A stretch of DNA of 64,000 bases, taken from positions 1-64,000 of the forward strand of contig NZ_FMYQ01000003.1 of assembly GCF_900096975.1 (NCBI RefSeq). The letters are read 5' to 3'. Below the pieces are notes generated by a model. The model had not been told where the DNA came from and did not search any database. It worked only from the letters and a program-made list of their open reading frames with translations. Each line of letters starts with the position of its first letter. Positions within the stretch are counted from its first letter, which is position 1. Source of the DNA: Paraburkholderia lycopersici (GTDB taxonomy: Bacteria > Pseudomonadota > Gammaproteobacteria > Burkholderiales > Burkholderiaceae). Of the stretch, positions 26,343 to 35,170 are shown piece after piece. The translations under genes and the position numbers were made by a program.

Positions 26343-27386
26343 TCAACTGAACAGTTCACGATAGCCGAGAAAAAGTTCCTCGAACACGAGGCGCGCATTC
26401 AGCGGGTGGTTCTCCACGGCGCGCTGGCGCGTGACGGTCTTCATGTAGCGAGCCAGCGCCGCCGCGTCGAGCTTCGCGGCGCACCGCGCGAGCCCGCTGG
26501 CGGCCTGCGGGTAATAGCGCGGGCGGCCGGCCGTACGTTCGGCGAGCAGGTCGTAGGCCCAGCGCTGCAGCCAGCCGAGCACGAGCGGCACCGGCAGCTT
26601 CTGCAGCGCCTCGCCGCAGGCGAAGGCGTCGCAGGCCGGGCCCGCGGCGAGTTGCGCGAGCGTCCAGTCGCGCAGCGTGCGGTTTTCGTCGTGCGCGAGC
26701 GCGAGCGCGGCAAGCGGCGCGCCACCGGCTTCGGCGAGGAGCGCAGGCGCGTCGTCCACGCCCTGCTGCGCGAGCCAGGCCGTAGCCGCCGCAGGCGCAG
26801 GGGTGCCCATCGGCCATTGGCGGCAACGACTGACGATGGTGGGCAGCAGACGGTCGACGCGTGCCGACACCAGCAGGAACACCACGCCCGCGGGCGGCTC
26901 TTCGAGGGTCTTCAGAAGCGCGTTGGCGGCCGCGACGTTGAGCGCCTCGGCCGGATACAGCACGACCACGCGCAAGCCGCCGCGGTGCGAGCCCACACCC
27001 GTGAAGTCGAGCAGCGCGCGCACCTGCTCGATGCGGATTTCCTTGCTCGGTGCGCGGCCCTTCTTGCCTTCCTCGCCTTCGGCCTTGTCGGCTTTATCGG
27101 CCTTGGCGTCGTCCTCGCCGGCGGCGCCGACTTCTCCGGCCAACGCCTCGGGCACGACGATGCGGTAATCGGGATGATTGCCCTGGACAAACCAGTTGCA
27201 GGCCGCGCAGGCGCCGCAGGGCTCGCCGTTGGCTTGCGGCGATTCGCAGAGCAGCCCCTTCGCCAGATGCTGCGCGAACTGCAACTTGCCGATGCCTGCC
27301 TGGCCATGCAGCAGGAGCGCGTGCGGCCAGTGGCTGCGCAACTGCTGCAGGCGGTGCCAGTCGTCGGTTTGCCAAGGATAGATCAT
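26343..27386 (-). CDS. holB: DNA polymerase III subunit delta prime
   Basis: A clamp-loader subunit. LLLHGQAGIGKLQFAQHLAK is the P-loop region; C-x8-C-x2-C-x2-C (from CESPQANGEPCGACAAC, about residues 47-63) is the zinc module; LLKTLEEPPAGVVFLLVS and PTIVSRCRQW are the Sensor 1 / SRC motif. About 347 residues. Between the zinc module and the SRC motif there is a Lys/Asp/Glu/Ala-rich insert (about 90-110). I start at MIYPWQTDDW, since the longer frame opens with a TTG. It follows tmk. Confidence 0.94.
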   Translation of the reverse strand: MIYPWQTDDWHRLQQLRSHWPHALLLHGQAGIGKLQFAQHLAKGLLCESPQANGEPCGACAACNWFVQGNHPDYRIVVPEALAGEVGAAGEDDAKADKADKAEGEEGKKGRAPSKEIRIEQVRALLDFTGVGSHRGGLRVVVLYPAEALNVAAANALLKTLEEPPAGVVFLLVSARVDRLLPTIVSRCRQWPMGTPAPAAATAWLAQQGVDDAPALLAEAGGAPLAALALAHDENRTLRDWTLAQLAAGPACDAFACGEALQKLPVPLVLGWLQRWAYDLLAERTAGRPRYYPQAASGLARCAAKLDAAALARYMKTVTRQRAVENHPLNARLVFEELFLGYRELFS

Positions 27387-27472
27387 CTTTTCAATCAATC
27401 GTTTAAGCGATCTTGACGAGAAACCAGTTGAAGATCGCGCGGCTACATGAGAAAGCCGACGTTACTGCAGGA

Positions 27473-28093
27473 TCAAAGGGTTGCGATAACTTGCTCGAGC
27501 TTCTTGCGAATGGCGTCGACGCTCTGCGAGGAATCGATGATCGAAAACCGGTACGGCGCCTCTTCGGCACGGCGCAAGTACTCGGCGCGCGTGCGCATGA
27601 AGAACGCGTCGGTTTCGCTTTCGAAGCGGTCCGGCTCGCGCGCCGCGCCGCGGCGCTCGCTCGCAGTGCCGGGCGGCAGGTCGAACAGCACCGTCAGGTC
27701 CGGCTGGAAACCGCCTTGCACCCAGCGCTCCAGCGTTTCGAGCTTGTCGCGCGGCAGGCCCCGGCCGCCGCCTTGATAGGCGAACGTGGCGTCGGTGAAG
27801 CGATCAGAGAGCACCCAGTCGCCGCGCGCGAGCGCCGGTTCGATCACTTTGGCGAGGTGCTCCCGGCGCGCGGCGAACATCAGCAGCGCCTCGGTTTCGA
27901 GGTCCATTGGCTGATGCAGCAGGATTTCCCGCAGCGACTCGCCAAGCGGCGTGCCGCCGGGTTCGCGGGTCATGACAACCGTGCGGCCGGAGGGCGCCAG
28001 CTTCTGGGCAAGCTGGTCGCGAAACCAGGCGAGATGCGTGGTCTTGCCCGCGCCGTCGATGCCCTCGAACGTGATGAATCGGCCCCGCGCCAT
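27473..28093 (-). CDS. tmk: Thymidylate kinase
   Basis: Phosphorylates dTMP to dTDP for DNA synthesis. [20 protein letters not shown] contains the P-loop; [11 protein letters not shown] is the DR(Y/H)-like substrate region and [18 protein letters not shown] the lid. 206 residues, standard length. Its ATG immediately follows the TAA of mltG (TAAATG), implying coupled translation, and holB and tatD follow on the same strand. Confidence 0.97.
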   Translation of the reverse strand: MARGRFITFEGIDGAGKTTHLAWFRDQLAQKLAPSGRTVVMTREPGGTPLGESLREILLHQPMDLETEALLMFAARREHLAKVIEPALARGDWVLSDRFTDATFAYQGGGRGLPRDKLETLERWVQGGFQPDLTVLFDLPPGTASERRGAAREPDRFESETDAFFMRTRAEYLRRAEEAPYRFSIIDSSQSVDAIRKKLEQVIATL

Positions 28094-29104
28094 TTAATTA
28101 CCCCGGATATATTTGTCGACGGCCTTGTTGTGGTCGACGAGATTGTCAGAGAAAACGCTGCTGCCATCGCCGCGCGCCACGAAATACAGCGCAGCCGTCG
28201 ACGCCGGATTGAGCGCCGCCTGGAGCGCCGCGGCGCCGGGCAGCGCGATGGGCGTCGGCGGCAAACCGAGACGCAGGTAGGTATTGTAAAGAGTGTCCGA
28301 CTGCAGATCGCGCTTGCGCAAATGGCCTGCGTAGTTGTCGCCGAGACCGTAAATCACGGCGGGGTCGGTTTGCAGCGGCATGCCGGCCTTCAGACGGTTC
28401 GAGAACACGGCAGCCACGAGCGCCCGGTCGTCGGCGCGGCCCGTTTCCTTCTCGACGAGCGAGGCGAGCGTAAGCGCCTCATAGGGCGACTTGAGCGGCA
28501 AGCCCGGCGCGCGGGCGCCCCAGGCCTCGGCAAGGCGCGTCTGCATCAGGTGATAGGCACGGCGATAGACATCGAGGTCGCTCGAACCCTTGTCGAACAG
28601 ATAGGTATCGGGGAAAAACAGTCCCTCGCCGCTGCCGTTCGGCGCCGGCGGCGCACCGATCGCGGCGAGCAGGTCGGCATCGCTCATGCCGCCCGTATCG
28701 TGGCGCAAAGACGGATTCGCGTCGAGTTCGGCGCGCATGTGCCTGAAGGTCCAGCCTTCGATAATGGTGGCCACCGACTCGTTCACGTCGCCGAGCGCCA
28801 TTTTCTGGAGCACCTGGTAAGGCGTGACGCCCGCCTTGAACTCGTAGTTGCCCGATTTGAGCTGGCTTTGCAGGCCGAGCAGCCGGGTCATGAGCACGAA
28901 AAGCTGTGCCTGCACAGGCACGCCGCCGCGCCGAAGCTGCAGCGTGACGCTGCGCACGGTGCTGTGCGGCTTGATGGTGACGTCGAGCTGTGGGGCGGCA
29001 AGCTCGAGCGGCGTAGTGGCCCAGCGCCAGACGCCGCCCGCCGCGGCGGCGCCCATCACGACAAGCGCGGCGCCGGCAACAAGGCATTTCTTCAGGAGGG
29101 ACAT
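28094..29104 (-). CDS. mltG: Endolytic murein transglycosylase
   Basis: Cuts nascent peptidoglycan strands, an inner-membrane YceG-family enzyme. An N-terminal membrane anchor (LVAGAALVVMGAAAAGGVW, about 9-27) is followed by a LysM-like region and the catalytic YceG domain: NYEFKAGVTPYQVLQKMALG, LASLVEKETGRADDRALVA with the catalytic glutamate, and LPPTPIALPGAAALQAALNP. About 336 residues. I start at MSLLKKCLVA; the longer frame begins with unrelated basic sequence. Stop codon abuts the tmk start. Confidence 0.95.
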   Translation of the reverse strand: MSLLKKCLVAGAALVVMGAAAAGGVWRWATTPLELAAPQLDVTIKPHSTVRSVTLQLRRGGVPVQAQLFVLMTRLLGLQSQLKSGNYEFKAGVTPYQVLQKMALGDVNESVATIIEGWTFRHMRAELDANPSLRHDTGGMSDADLLAAIGAPPAPNGSGEGLFFPDTYLFDKGSSDLDVYRRAYHLMQTRLAEAWGARAPGLPLKSPYEALTLASLVEKETGRADDRALVAAVFSNRLKAGMPLQTDPAVIYGLGDNYAGHLRKRDLQSDTLYNTYLRLGLPPTPIALPGAAALQAALNPASTAALYFVARGDGSSVFSDNLVDHNKAVDKYIRGN

Positions 29105-29129
29105 GGAAACACGACTCAGGGGGACCTCA

Positions 29130-29138
29130 TATAATAAC
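29130..29138. promoter_or_regulatory. AT-rich divergent promoter element between mltG and ygfZ
   Basis: In the 77-bp space between the divergent starts the run TATAATAAC supplies TATAAT on the forward strand and TATTAT on the reverse. On the minus strand TGACTT lies 17 bp upstream of TATTAT, a plausible -35 for mltG. No clear -35 was seen for ygfZ. Confidence 0.4.
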
Positions 29139-29181
29139 TGCTTGCCTTCGCTAAAGTCAGGATTGACTGTTCCCCGAATCC

Positions 29182-30201
29182 ATGAACTCATCGCTCGATC
29201 CCGCTTCCACGCTTTCCGCTCCTGAATCCGCGGCAAATTTCGACGCCGCCCTGAAAGGCGGCGCCTATGCAATCCTGCCGCAGTTCGGGGTGATCGACGC
29301 CAATGGCGACGACGCCGCGACCTTCCTGCACAGCCAGCTCACCAACGACATCCAGCATCTCGACGCGGCGAGTGCGCGCCTCGCGGGCTACTGCTCGCCG
29401 AAGGGCCGCCTGCTCGCCTCGTTCCTCATCTGGAAGACCGGCGAAGTGATCCGCCTGCTGATCTCGAAGGACATACAGGCCGCCGTGCAAAAGCGGCTGT
29501 CGATGTTCGTGCTGCGCGCCAAGGCGAGGCTTGCCGACGACAGCGACAAGCTGCTCGTGGTGGGCTTCGCGGGCGACGTGCGCGGCGCGCTCGCGAGCGA
29601 ATTCGACGCGCTGCCCGACGGCGTGCACGTGAAGGTCGACGATCCGTCCGGAACGCTGATTCGCGTACCCGATGCGGCCGGTATTCCGCGTTTTCTGTGG
29701 GTCGGCCCGAAGGAGGCCGTCGAGGCGCGGCTTGCCAGGATCGACGGCGCGCTTCAGCGCGTGTCGCCGGCTGCCTGGGACTGGCTCGACATTCGCGCGG
29801 GCGAACCGCGCATTACGCAGGCCGTGAGCGAACAGTTCGTACCGCAGATGCTCAACTACGACGTGCTGGGCGGCGTGAACTTTCGCAAGGGCTGCTATCC
29901 GGGCCAGGAAATCGTGGCGCGCAGCCAGTATCGCGGCACGATCAAGCGCCGCACCGCACTGGCGAGCGTCGCGGCCGGTCTGGACGCCGCGCATGCGGGC
30001 GTGGAGCTTTTCCACTCCGACGATCCGGGCCAGCCGTGCGGCATGGTCGTGAACGCCGCGGCCGCGCCCGACGGCGGCGTCGATCTGCTTGCCGAAATGA
30101 AGCTTGCCGCGCTCGAAACGGGCAGCGTGCATCTCGGCGCCGCCGACGGCCCCACGCTGCGCGTGCTGCCGTTGCCGTACGCGTTGCCGGCCGAGGTTTG
30201 A
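29182..30201 (+). CDS. ygfZ: Folate-binding YgfZ/Fe-S cluster maturation protein
   Basis: A 339-residue protein related to the glycine cleavage T-protein; family members assist repair or assembly of certain Fe-S enzymes using folate. The hallmark K-G-C-Y-x-G-Q-E is present as NFRKGCYPGQEIVARSQYRG, containing the essential cysteine, at about 233-252. FLHSQLTNDIQHLDAASARL near residue 49 and GYCSPKGRLLASFLIW are the folate-domain motifs. Divergent from mltG. Confidence 0.95.
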   Translation: MNSSLDPASTLSAPESAANFDAALKGGAYAILPQFGVIDANGDDAATFLHSQLTNDIQHLDAASARLAGYCSPKGRLLASFLIWKTGEVIRLLISKDIQAAVQKRLSMFVLRAKARLADDSDKLLVVGFAGDVRGALASEFDALPDGVHVKVDDPSGTLIRVPDAAGIPRFLWVGPKEAVEARLARIDGALQRVSPAAWDWLDIRAGEPRITQAVSEQFVPQMLNYDVLGGVNFRKGCYPGQEIVARSQYRGTIKRRTALASVAAGLDAAHAGVELFHSDDPGQPCGMVVNAAAAPDGGVDLLAEMKLAALETGSVHLGAADGPTLRVLPLPYALPAEV

Positions 30202-30314
30202 CGCTGCCTTGATGCTCCTTTGAAACTCCCCGCCACATCCATCGCGCGCGAGGCGCCGGCCGTCTCGCGCTGCGTTACCGTGGCCTCGCTGCCGCGCCCG
30301 CGAGGCCCCCGCTC

Positions 30315-31169
30315 ATGTGTCTGATCGTCTTCGACTGGCGTCCGCGCGCGCGCGCCGGCGCGCTCTTCACGCTCGCCGCCAATCGCGACGAATTCCTGCG
30401 CCGCACCGCCGAGCCGCTGCACTGGTGGAGCGCCGCGGACAGCGTCACGTCGCCGGGCAGCTCGGCCGCTGGCGTGCTGGCCGGCCGCGATCTCGTGGGC
30501 GGCGGCACCTGGCTCGGCGTGACGCGCAGCGGGCGCTTCGCCGCGCTCACGAACTATCGCGCGCCAAACGACATGCGGCCCGACGCGCCCACGCGCGGAA
30601 CGCTCGTCTCGCGCTGGCTAACGGACGCGCAAGATCTGCCGGATACGCCGCTCGGTTATCTCGACGAAGTCGCGCGCTCGGGCGACCTTTACAACGGCTT
30701 CAATCTGATCGTCGGCGACTGGGCGCGGCGCGAGCTAGCCTGGTACTGCAATCGCGCCGACCGCCCACCCGCCCCGCTTCCCGAAGGCACGCACGGCATT
30801 TCGAACGCCGTTCTCGACACGCCATGGCCCAAGCTCGTGCGCAAACGCGCGGAGCTCGCGCGACTGGCCGCAAGCGAAACGCAGGTGCCGCTCGTCCGGT
30901 TCGTGGAGATGATGCGCGACCCGCAAATCGCGCCCGACCGCGAACTGCCCGCCACGGGCATTCCGCTCGAACGCGAACGCGCGCTTTCGGCGGCGTTCAT
31001 CGAGACGCCCGACTACGGCACGCGCGGCACGACTGCCCTGCGCGTGACCGTGCGCGGCATGCAACTCGACGTGGAAGCGCTGGAGCGCAGCGACGACGAC
31101 GGCTCGCACCGCGTCGTCCGACCCGGCGGCTTCGAGCGCAGCGAGCGCTACACGGTCGCGGCCGCCTGA
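30315..31169 (+). CDS. NRDE family protein (TANGO2-like)
   Basis: A 284-residue protein beginning MCLIVFDWRP with the defining Asn-Arg-Asp-Glu motif at about residues 25-28 (LAANRDEFLRR). DLVGGGTWLGVTRSGRFAAL, LTNYRAP and NGFNLIVGD follow, as in the family. The conserved Cys2 suggests an N-terminal nucleophile hydrolase type fold. The biochemical role in bacteria is unclear; a link to haem or membrane handling has been suggested for eukaryotic TANGO2. Confidence 0.9.
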   Translation: MCLIVFDWRPRARAGALFTLAANRDEFLRRTAEPLHWWSAADSVTSPGSSAAGVLAGRDLVGGGTWLGVTRSGRFAALTNYRAPNDMRPDAPTRGTLVSRWLTDAQDLPDTPLGYLDEVARSGDLYNGFNLIVGDWARRELAWYCNRADRPPAPLPEGTHGISNAVLDTPWPKLVRKRAELARLAASETQVPLVRFVEMMRDPQIAPDRELPATGIPLERERALSAAFIETPDYGTRGTTALRVTVRGMQLDVEALERSDDDGSHRVVRPGGFERSERYTVAAA

Positions 31170-31176
31170 GCGCGCC

Positions 31177-32139
31177 TCAATCGACGGTGCCGAACGCCGC
31201 CCGCAACGCGAGGGCGGCTTGTTGCTGCGCGCTTCGCGCCTCGTCGACGAACGCGCCCATCTTGATGAACTCGTGGATCACGCCTTCATAGCGCACGAGC
31301 GTTACCTCGTTGCCGGCCTCGCGCAGTTTCCGCGCATAGGCTTCGCCTTCGTCCGCAAGCGGATCGAATTCGGCCACGGCAATCCATGCGGGCGCCACGC
31401 CGCGAAAATCCGGCGCGTCGCGGGTTCCGTCGAGCGGCGCGAAACGCCAGTCGTCCCGGTCCGCAACGTCGCGCACGTAGTGATCGAAGAACCACCGGAT
31501 AGTCGACCCGGTCAGCAGATACCCCTTGGCGAGGCGCTTGTGCGATTCGGTCCGCTGATGCGCGCTCACCGCGGGATAGATCAGCAGTTGCAACACCGGC
31601 GCGATGCCCGCGTCGCGCGCGAGCATCGCGCAAACGGTGGCGAGCGTGCCGCCCGCACTGTCGCCGCCTACGGCGAAGCGCGACGCGTCGAGCGCGTATT
31701 CGGCCGCGCGCGCGTGGAGCCACGCATAGGCGTCGAAGGCATCATGAACCGCGGTCGGGAAGCGATGTTCGGGCGCAAGCCGGTAGTTCACGGAAAACAC
31801 GGCGCAGCGCGCGTCGCGCGCGAACATGCGGCAAAGCGCGTCGTGCGTATCGATGCTGCCGATCGTGAAGCCGCCGCCGTGATAGTAGACGAGCACGGGC
31901 AACGGCGCGGCCCAGTGCGGCTCGCTGGGCAGATAAAGGCGCGCGCGGATCGTAGCGCCGTCACGCATCGGCACGTGCAGGTCTTCCACCGAATGCATGG
32001 GCGCGGAGGGAATCTCCAGCACCGACGCGCTCTTCTCGTACTCCGCGCGCGCTGCCTGCGCCGTTTGCTCGTGATAAGGCGTGCGGCCCGCCCGGGCCAC
32101 CATGTCGAGCACGAGTGCGATCTTTGCTGAAAGTGGCAT
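31177..32139 (-). CDS. Alpha/beta hydrolase, hormone-sensitive lipase type
   Basis: A 320-residue esterase/lipase. VLVYYHGGGFTIGSIDTHD has the HGGG oxyanion motif of the HSL family (bacterial class IV), FAVGGDSAGGTLATVCA the nucleophile elbow GDSAG, and the Asp/His pair is expected in FDPLADEGE and GVIHEF. It converges on the NRDE gene with a 7-bp gap and is the last gene of a long minus-strand lipid-metabolism run, about 20 bp after an SDR gene. Natural substrate unknown. Confidence 0.94.
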   Translation of the reverse strand: MPLSAKIALVLDMVARAGRTPYHEQTAQAARAEYEKSASVLEIPSAPMHSVEDLHVPMRDGATIRARLYLPSEPHWAAPLPVLVYYHGGGFTIGSIDTHDALCRMFARDARCAVFSVNYRLAPEHRFPTAVHDAFDAYAWLHARAAEYALDASRFAVGGDSAGGTLATVCAMLARDAGIAPVLQLLIYPAVSAHQRTESHKRLAKGYLLTGSTIRWFFDHYVRDVADRDDWRFAPLDGTRDAPDFRGVAPAWIAVAEFDPLADEGEAYARKLREAGNEVTLVRYEGVIHEFIKMGAFVDEARSAQQQAALALRAAFGTVD

Positions 32140-32160
32140 TACGCGGCCCCCGTGCGCCGT

Positions 32161-33042
32161 TTATTGCGGTGCTTTCCTGACTTCCGGTTTGAGCGAGAGC
32201 GGATCGGTCGGATTGCGCAACGTTTCGATGTCCTCATGACGCAGCTTCACCGAAGCGAGAATCTGCGGATGCGTGAGGATATAGAAGCGTCCTTCGCGCA
32301 CCGCATCGAAGGTCGCCTTGGCGACGTCATCGGGCGTGAGCTTGCCCGAGCGCACAGCGCGCTGCAATTGCAGATCGGCGGCCTGCTGCGAGCGCGTGAG
32401 CGGCGCATCGTTGCGCAGATCGCCGGGCCGGCTGCGCTCGGCGTTCGCAATGCCGGTGGGCACGAAAGCCGGGCACAGCAGCGAGCAGCTCACATCCTCG
32501 CTCACGTTCTTCAGGTCGTGATAAAGCGTTTCGGTGAGCGCGACCACCGCATGCTTCGAAGCGTTGTACACGCCCATGGCGGGCGGCGAAAGAAGCCCCG
32601 CCACCGACGCCGTGTTGACGATGTGCGCGCGCTCGCGCTGTTCGAGCATGACGGGCGTGAAGCTGCGCACGCCATTGGCGACGCCCATCACGTTCACGCC
32701 GAACACCCACTCCCAGTCTTTGGCGCTGCTCTCCCAAACAAAGCCGCCGGTGCCGACGCCCGCGTTGTTGAAGAGCAGATGGACCTTGCCGAACGCGTCG
32801 AGCGTGGCTTTGGCTAGCGCGTCGACCTGTGCCGCGTCGCGCACGTCGGTGCGCACGCCGATGGCCCGCGTGCCGCCAGCGCGCAACGCGTTTACGGTTT
32901 CGTCGAGCAGCGTCTGATCGACGTCGGCGAGCACGAGCTGCATGCCGAGCGCGGCGGCGTGTTGCGCGAACGCGCGGCCAAAGCCGCTCGCCGCGCCCGT
33001 GATGACGGCCACGCGGCCGTCAAACTCGAACGGTTCTGACAT
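32161..33042 (-). CDS. Short-chain dehydrogenase/reductase
   Basis: A 293-residue SDR. VAVITGAASGFGRAFA at about 12-27 is the TGxxxGxG cofactor motif, FNNAGVG follows at about 91-97, and Y159-x3-K163 (GVYNASKH) is the catalytic pair. ADVDQ after the second strand, with an acidic residue, favours NAD(H). The start MSEPFEFDGR is well inside a longer arginine-rich frame that I reject. It lies 21 bp upstream of the hydrolase and after a hairpin that follows the CurA-like gene. Confidence 0.94.
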   Translation of the reverse strand: MSEPFEFDGRVAVITGAASGFGRAFAQHAAALGMQLVLADVDQTLLDETVNALRAGGTRAIGVRTDVRDAAQVDALAKATLDAFGKVHLLFNNAGVGTGGFVWESSAKDWEWVFGVNVMGVANGVRSFTPVMLEQRERAHIVNTASVAGLLSPPAMGVYNASKHAVVALTETLYHDLKNVSEDVSCSLLCPAFVPTGIANAERSRPGDLRNDAPLTRSQQAADLQLQRAVRSGKLTPDDVAKATFDAVREGRFYILTHPQILASVKLRHEDIETLRNPTDPLSLKPEVRKAPQ

Positions 33043-33079
33043 TGCGAATCCTGCGGTGAATGCTGCGGGCGGAAAAGCG

Positions 33080-33100
33080 AAGCGCCCTTTGCGGGCGCTT
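33080..33100 (-). terminator. Hairpin after the CurA-like gene
   Basis: AAGCGCCC and GGGCGCTT form 8-bp arms around TTTGC, 20 bp past the stop of the preceding minus-strand gene. On that strand only TTCGCTTTT follows, so it is a weak or partial intrinsic terminator. Confidence 0.6.
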
Positions 33101-33119
33101 GCGCCAGACAGTCGAATAA

Positions 33120-34127
33120 CTAGATCAGCTTGACGAGTTGCTTGCCGAAGTTCTGGCCTTTGAGCATGCCGAGGAACGCGCCGGGCGCCTTCTCCAGCCC
33201 TTCGGCCACGGTCTCGCGATACGCGAGCTGATGCTTCGCCACCAGCGTGCCGAGTTCGGCGAGCGCCTGCGGCCACACATCCATGTGTTCGCTCACGATG
33301 AAGCCTTGCACGAGCAGCCGTTGCGTGAGCAACAATTGCGGATGTCTGAGCGGCACCGGCTGCGCGTCGTAGCACGCGATCATGCCGCACAGCGCGATGC
33401 GCCCGAACGCGTTCATGCGCGCAAGCGCGGCGTCGAGCACTTCGCCGCCCACGTTTTCGAAGTAGCCGTCCACGCCATCCGGCGTCGCGGCCTTCAGATC
33501 CTGATAGAGATTGCCTGCCTTGTAGTCGATGCACGCGTCGAAGCCGAGCGTTTCGACGACGTAGCGGCATTTCTGCGCGCCGCCCGCGATGCCCACCGCG
33601 CGGCAGCCCGCGCGCTTCGCGAGCTGGCCGACCACGCTGCCCACCGCGCCGCTCGCCGCGCTCACGACGACGGTTTGCCCGGCTTTCGGCTCGATGATCC
33701 GGTTGAGCCCGTACCAGGCGGTGACGCCCGGCATGCCGACGGGCCCGAGATACGCCGAAAGCGGCACATGCGTCGTGTCGACGACATGCAGATCGCCACC
33801 GTTTGACGTGCCGAACTCCTGCCAGCCGAACATCCCCACCACCTTGTCGCCGGTCTTGAATTTCGCGTTGCGCGACTCGACCACCTCGCCCGCCGTGCCG
33901 CCGATCATCACCGAGCCGAGCGGCTGCGGCGCCGCATACGACTTGCTGTCGTTCATGCGGCCTCGCATATAGGGGTCGAGCGAGAGGAAGTGATTACGCA
34001 CGCGCACCTGGCCTTCTTCGAGCGGCGCGAGCGGCGTTTCGACGAGACGGAAATTGTCGACGCTAGCGGCGCCTTCGGGGCGCGAAGCGAGCAGAATCTG
34101 GCGATTGGTCTGGGTCATGGCAGTCAT
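33120..34127 (-). CDS. NADP-dependent medium-chain oxidoreductase (CurA/YncB-like)
   Basis: A 335-residue medium-chain dehydrogenase/reductase lacking the zinc ligands, typical of the leukotriene B4 12-hydroxydehydrogenase/CurA group that reduces alpha,beta-unsaturated carbonyls. FLSLDPYMRGRMND at about 46-60 is the family signature; TVVVSAASGAVGSVVGQLAK is the Rossmann motif (AxxGxxG), and YFENVGGEVLD follows. An ATG three codons further in is an alternative start. Substrate not evident. Confidence 0.93.
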   Translation of the reverse strand: MTAMTQTNRQILLASRPEGAASVDNFRLVETPLAPLEEGQVRVRNHFLSLDPYMRGRMNDSKSYAAPQPLGSVMIGGTAGEVVESRNAKFKTGDKVVGMFGWQEFGTSNGGDLHVVDTTHVPLSAYLGPVGMPGVTAWYGLNRIIEPKAGQTVVVSAASGAVGSVVGQLAKRAGCRAVGIAGGAQKCRYVVETLGFDACIDYKAGNLYQDLKAATPDGVDGYFENVGGEVLDAALARMNAFGRIALCGMIACYDAQPVPLRHPQLLLTQRLLVQGFIVSEHMDVWPQALAELGTLVAKHQLAYRETVAEGLEKAPGAFLGMLKGQNFGKQLVKLI

Positions 34128-34208
34128 GTTGCTTCGTTGGACGCGGCAGGGCGTTGCCAGCCCGCCGCGCAAAAGAAGCGCGATCGGGCGCGCGCCCGAT
34201 CGCGCGTT

Positions 34209-34712
34209 TCAGCCGTCGCTTGGGCCCGGACGCGCGTCGGGGTCGCTGCGCAGACGCTGACGCGTCACGTCGCGGCCCACGGCGAGCCTGCGCATGTACT
34301 TGAAGGTCCCGAGCGCCTTGGCGACGAAATGGCCCTCGCTGTCGCGAATTTCGCCTTCGCAATAGGCCATCGTGGTGGAACGGTGCAGCACGCGGCCCGT
34401 TGCGCGCAACTCGCCGCGCCCGGGCTGCATGAAGTTCACTTTCATTTCGACGGTGACGACGCCCACGCCGTCCGCGGCGACGCTGCGGGCCGCCATGGCG
34501 AGCGCGATGTCGGCGAGCGTCATCGTCACGCCGCCGTGCGCGACATCCCATGTGTTCAGATGCCGCTCGGCGAGCGGCAGCACGACCTCGCTGGCGCCGT
34601 CGCGCGCGCTCACGAGCTGCGCGCCGAGATGATCGACGAAAGGACTCTCGACGATCGTAAGCGGCGTTTGGGGGTGCCCGCCTTGCGGGGATCGATCTGC
34701 GGTACCGGTCAT
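34209..34712 (-). CDS. PaaI-family hot-dog thioesterase
   Basis: A 167-residue protein. HLNTWDVAHGGVTMTLADIA at about 52-71 is the PaaI/acyl-CoA thioesterase motif, with HGG followed by the acidic residue D68 on the hot-dog helix. VVTVEMKVNFMQPGRGELRA forms the central strand region. The last 20 residues are polar and variable. The gene starts 8 bp after the Dabb gene stop. Family function: hydrolysis of small or aromatic acyl-CoAs. Confidence 0.92.
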   Translation of the reverse strand: MTGTADRSPQGGHPQTPLTIVESPFVDHLGAQLVSARDGASEVVLPLAERHLNTWDVAHGGVTMTLADIALAMAARSVAADGVGVVTVEMKVNFMQPGRGELRATGRVLHRSTTMAYCEGEIRDSEGHFVAKALGTFKYMRRLAVGRDVTRQRLRSDPDARPGPSDG

Positions 34713-34720
34713 GATGCGCT

Positions 34721-35023
34721 TCAGACCACGTAATCCACGCACTGGCGCGATTCCACCACGAGCGTCGCGAACTGCTTCACGACGACGTGCTCCGGGTGGT
34801 CCTGGTAGCCGTCGAGCGCGGCCTGGTCGGTGAAGTCGGAAACGAGCACGAGATCGGAGGTGGAAGCGAGCCCCGGCTGGGCCACGCCGACTTCGAGGTG
34901 CAGCGTTCCCGGCGCGAGATCGCGGCAGCTTTCGAGCATCGCCTTGAACTTGACGACGTTTTCCGCACGCGTCGCGCCTTCGGCCGACTCCTTGAACCTC
35001 CACATCACGATATGACGAATCAC
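34721..35023 (-). CDS. Dabb (stress-responsive alpha/beta-barrel) protein
   Basis: A 100-residue ferredoxin-like dimeric alpha/beta barrel, recognised by MIRHIVMWRFKESAEG and DLVLVSDFTDQAALDGYQDH followed by PEHVVV. The conserved His4 is typical. Members range from stress proteins to enzymes, so function is open. It lies between the thiolase (about 145 bp upstream) and the PaaI gene (8 bp downstream). Confidence 0.92.
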   Translation of the reverse strand: MIRHIVMWRFKESAEGATRAENVVKFKAMLESCRDLAPGTLHLEVGVAQPGLASTSDLVLVSDFTDQAALDGYQDHPEHVVVKQFATLVVESRQCVDYVV

Positions 35024-35170
35024 GAACTCACCTCTTCAGTCTGTACGGGAACCTGCCGCCATGATACCTGCAGCGGCACGCGCGCGAGGGCGGCTCCGCA
35101 CGCGCCGGACAGCGTGAAAGCGGTGGAACGGTACGGCGGTTGGGCATTCGCGAATCCGCCGCGCCTCGCA

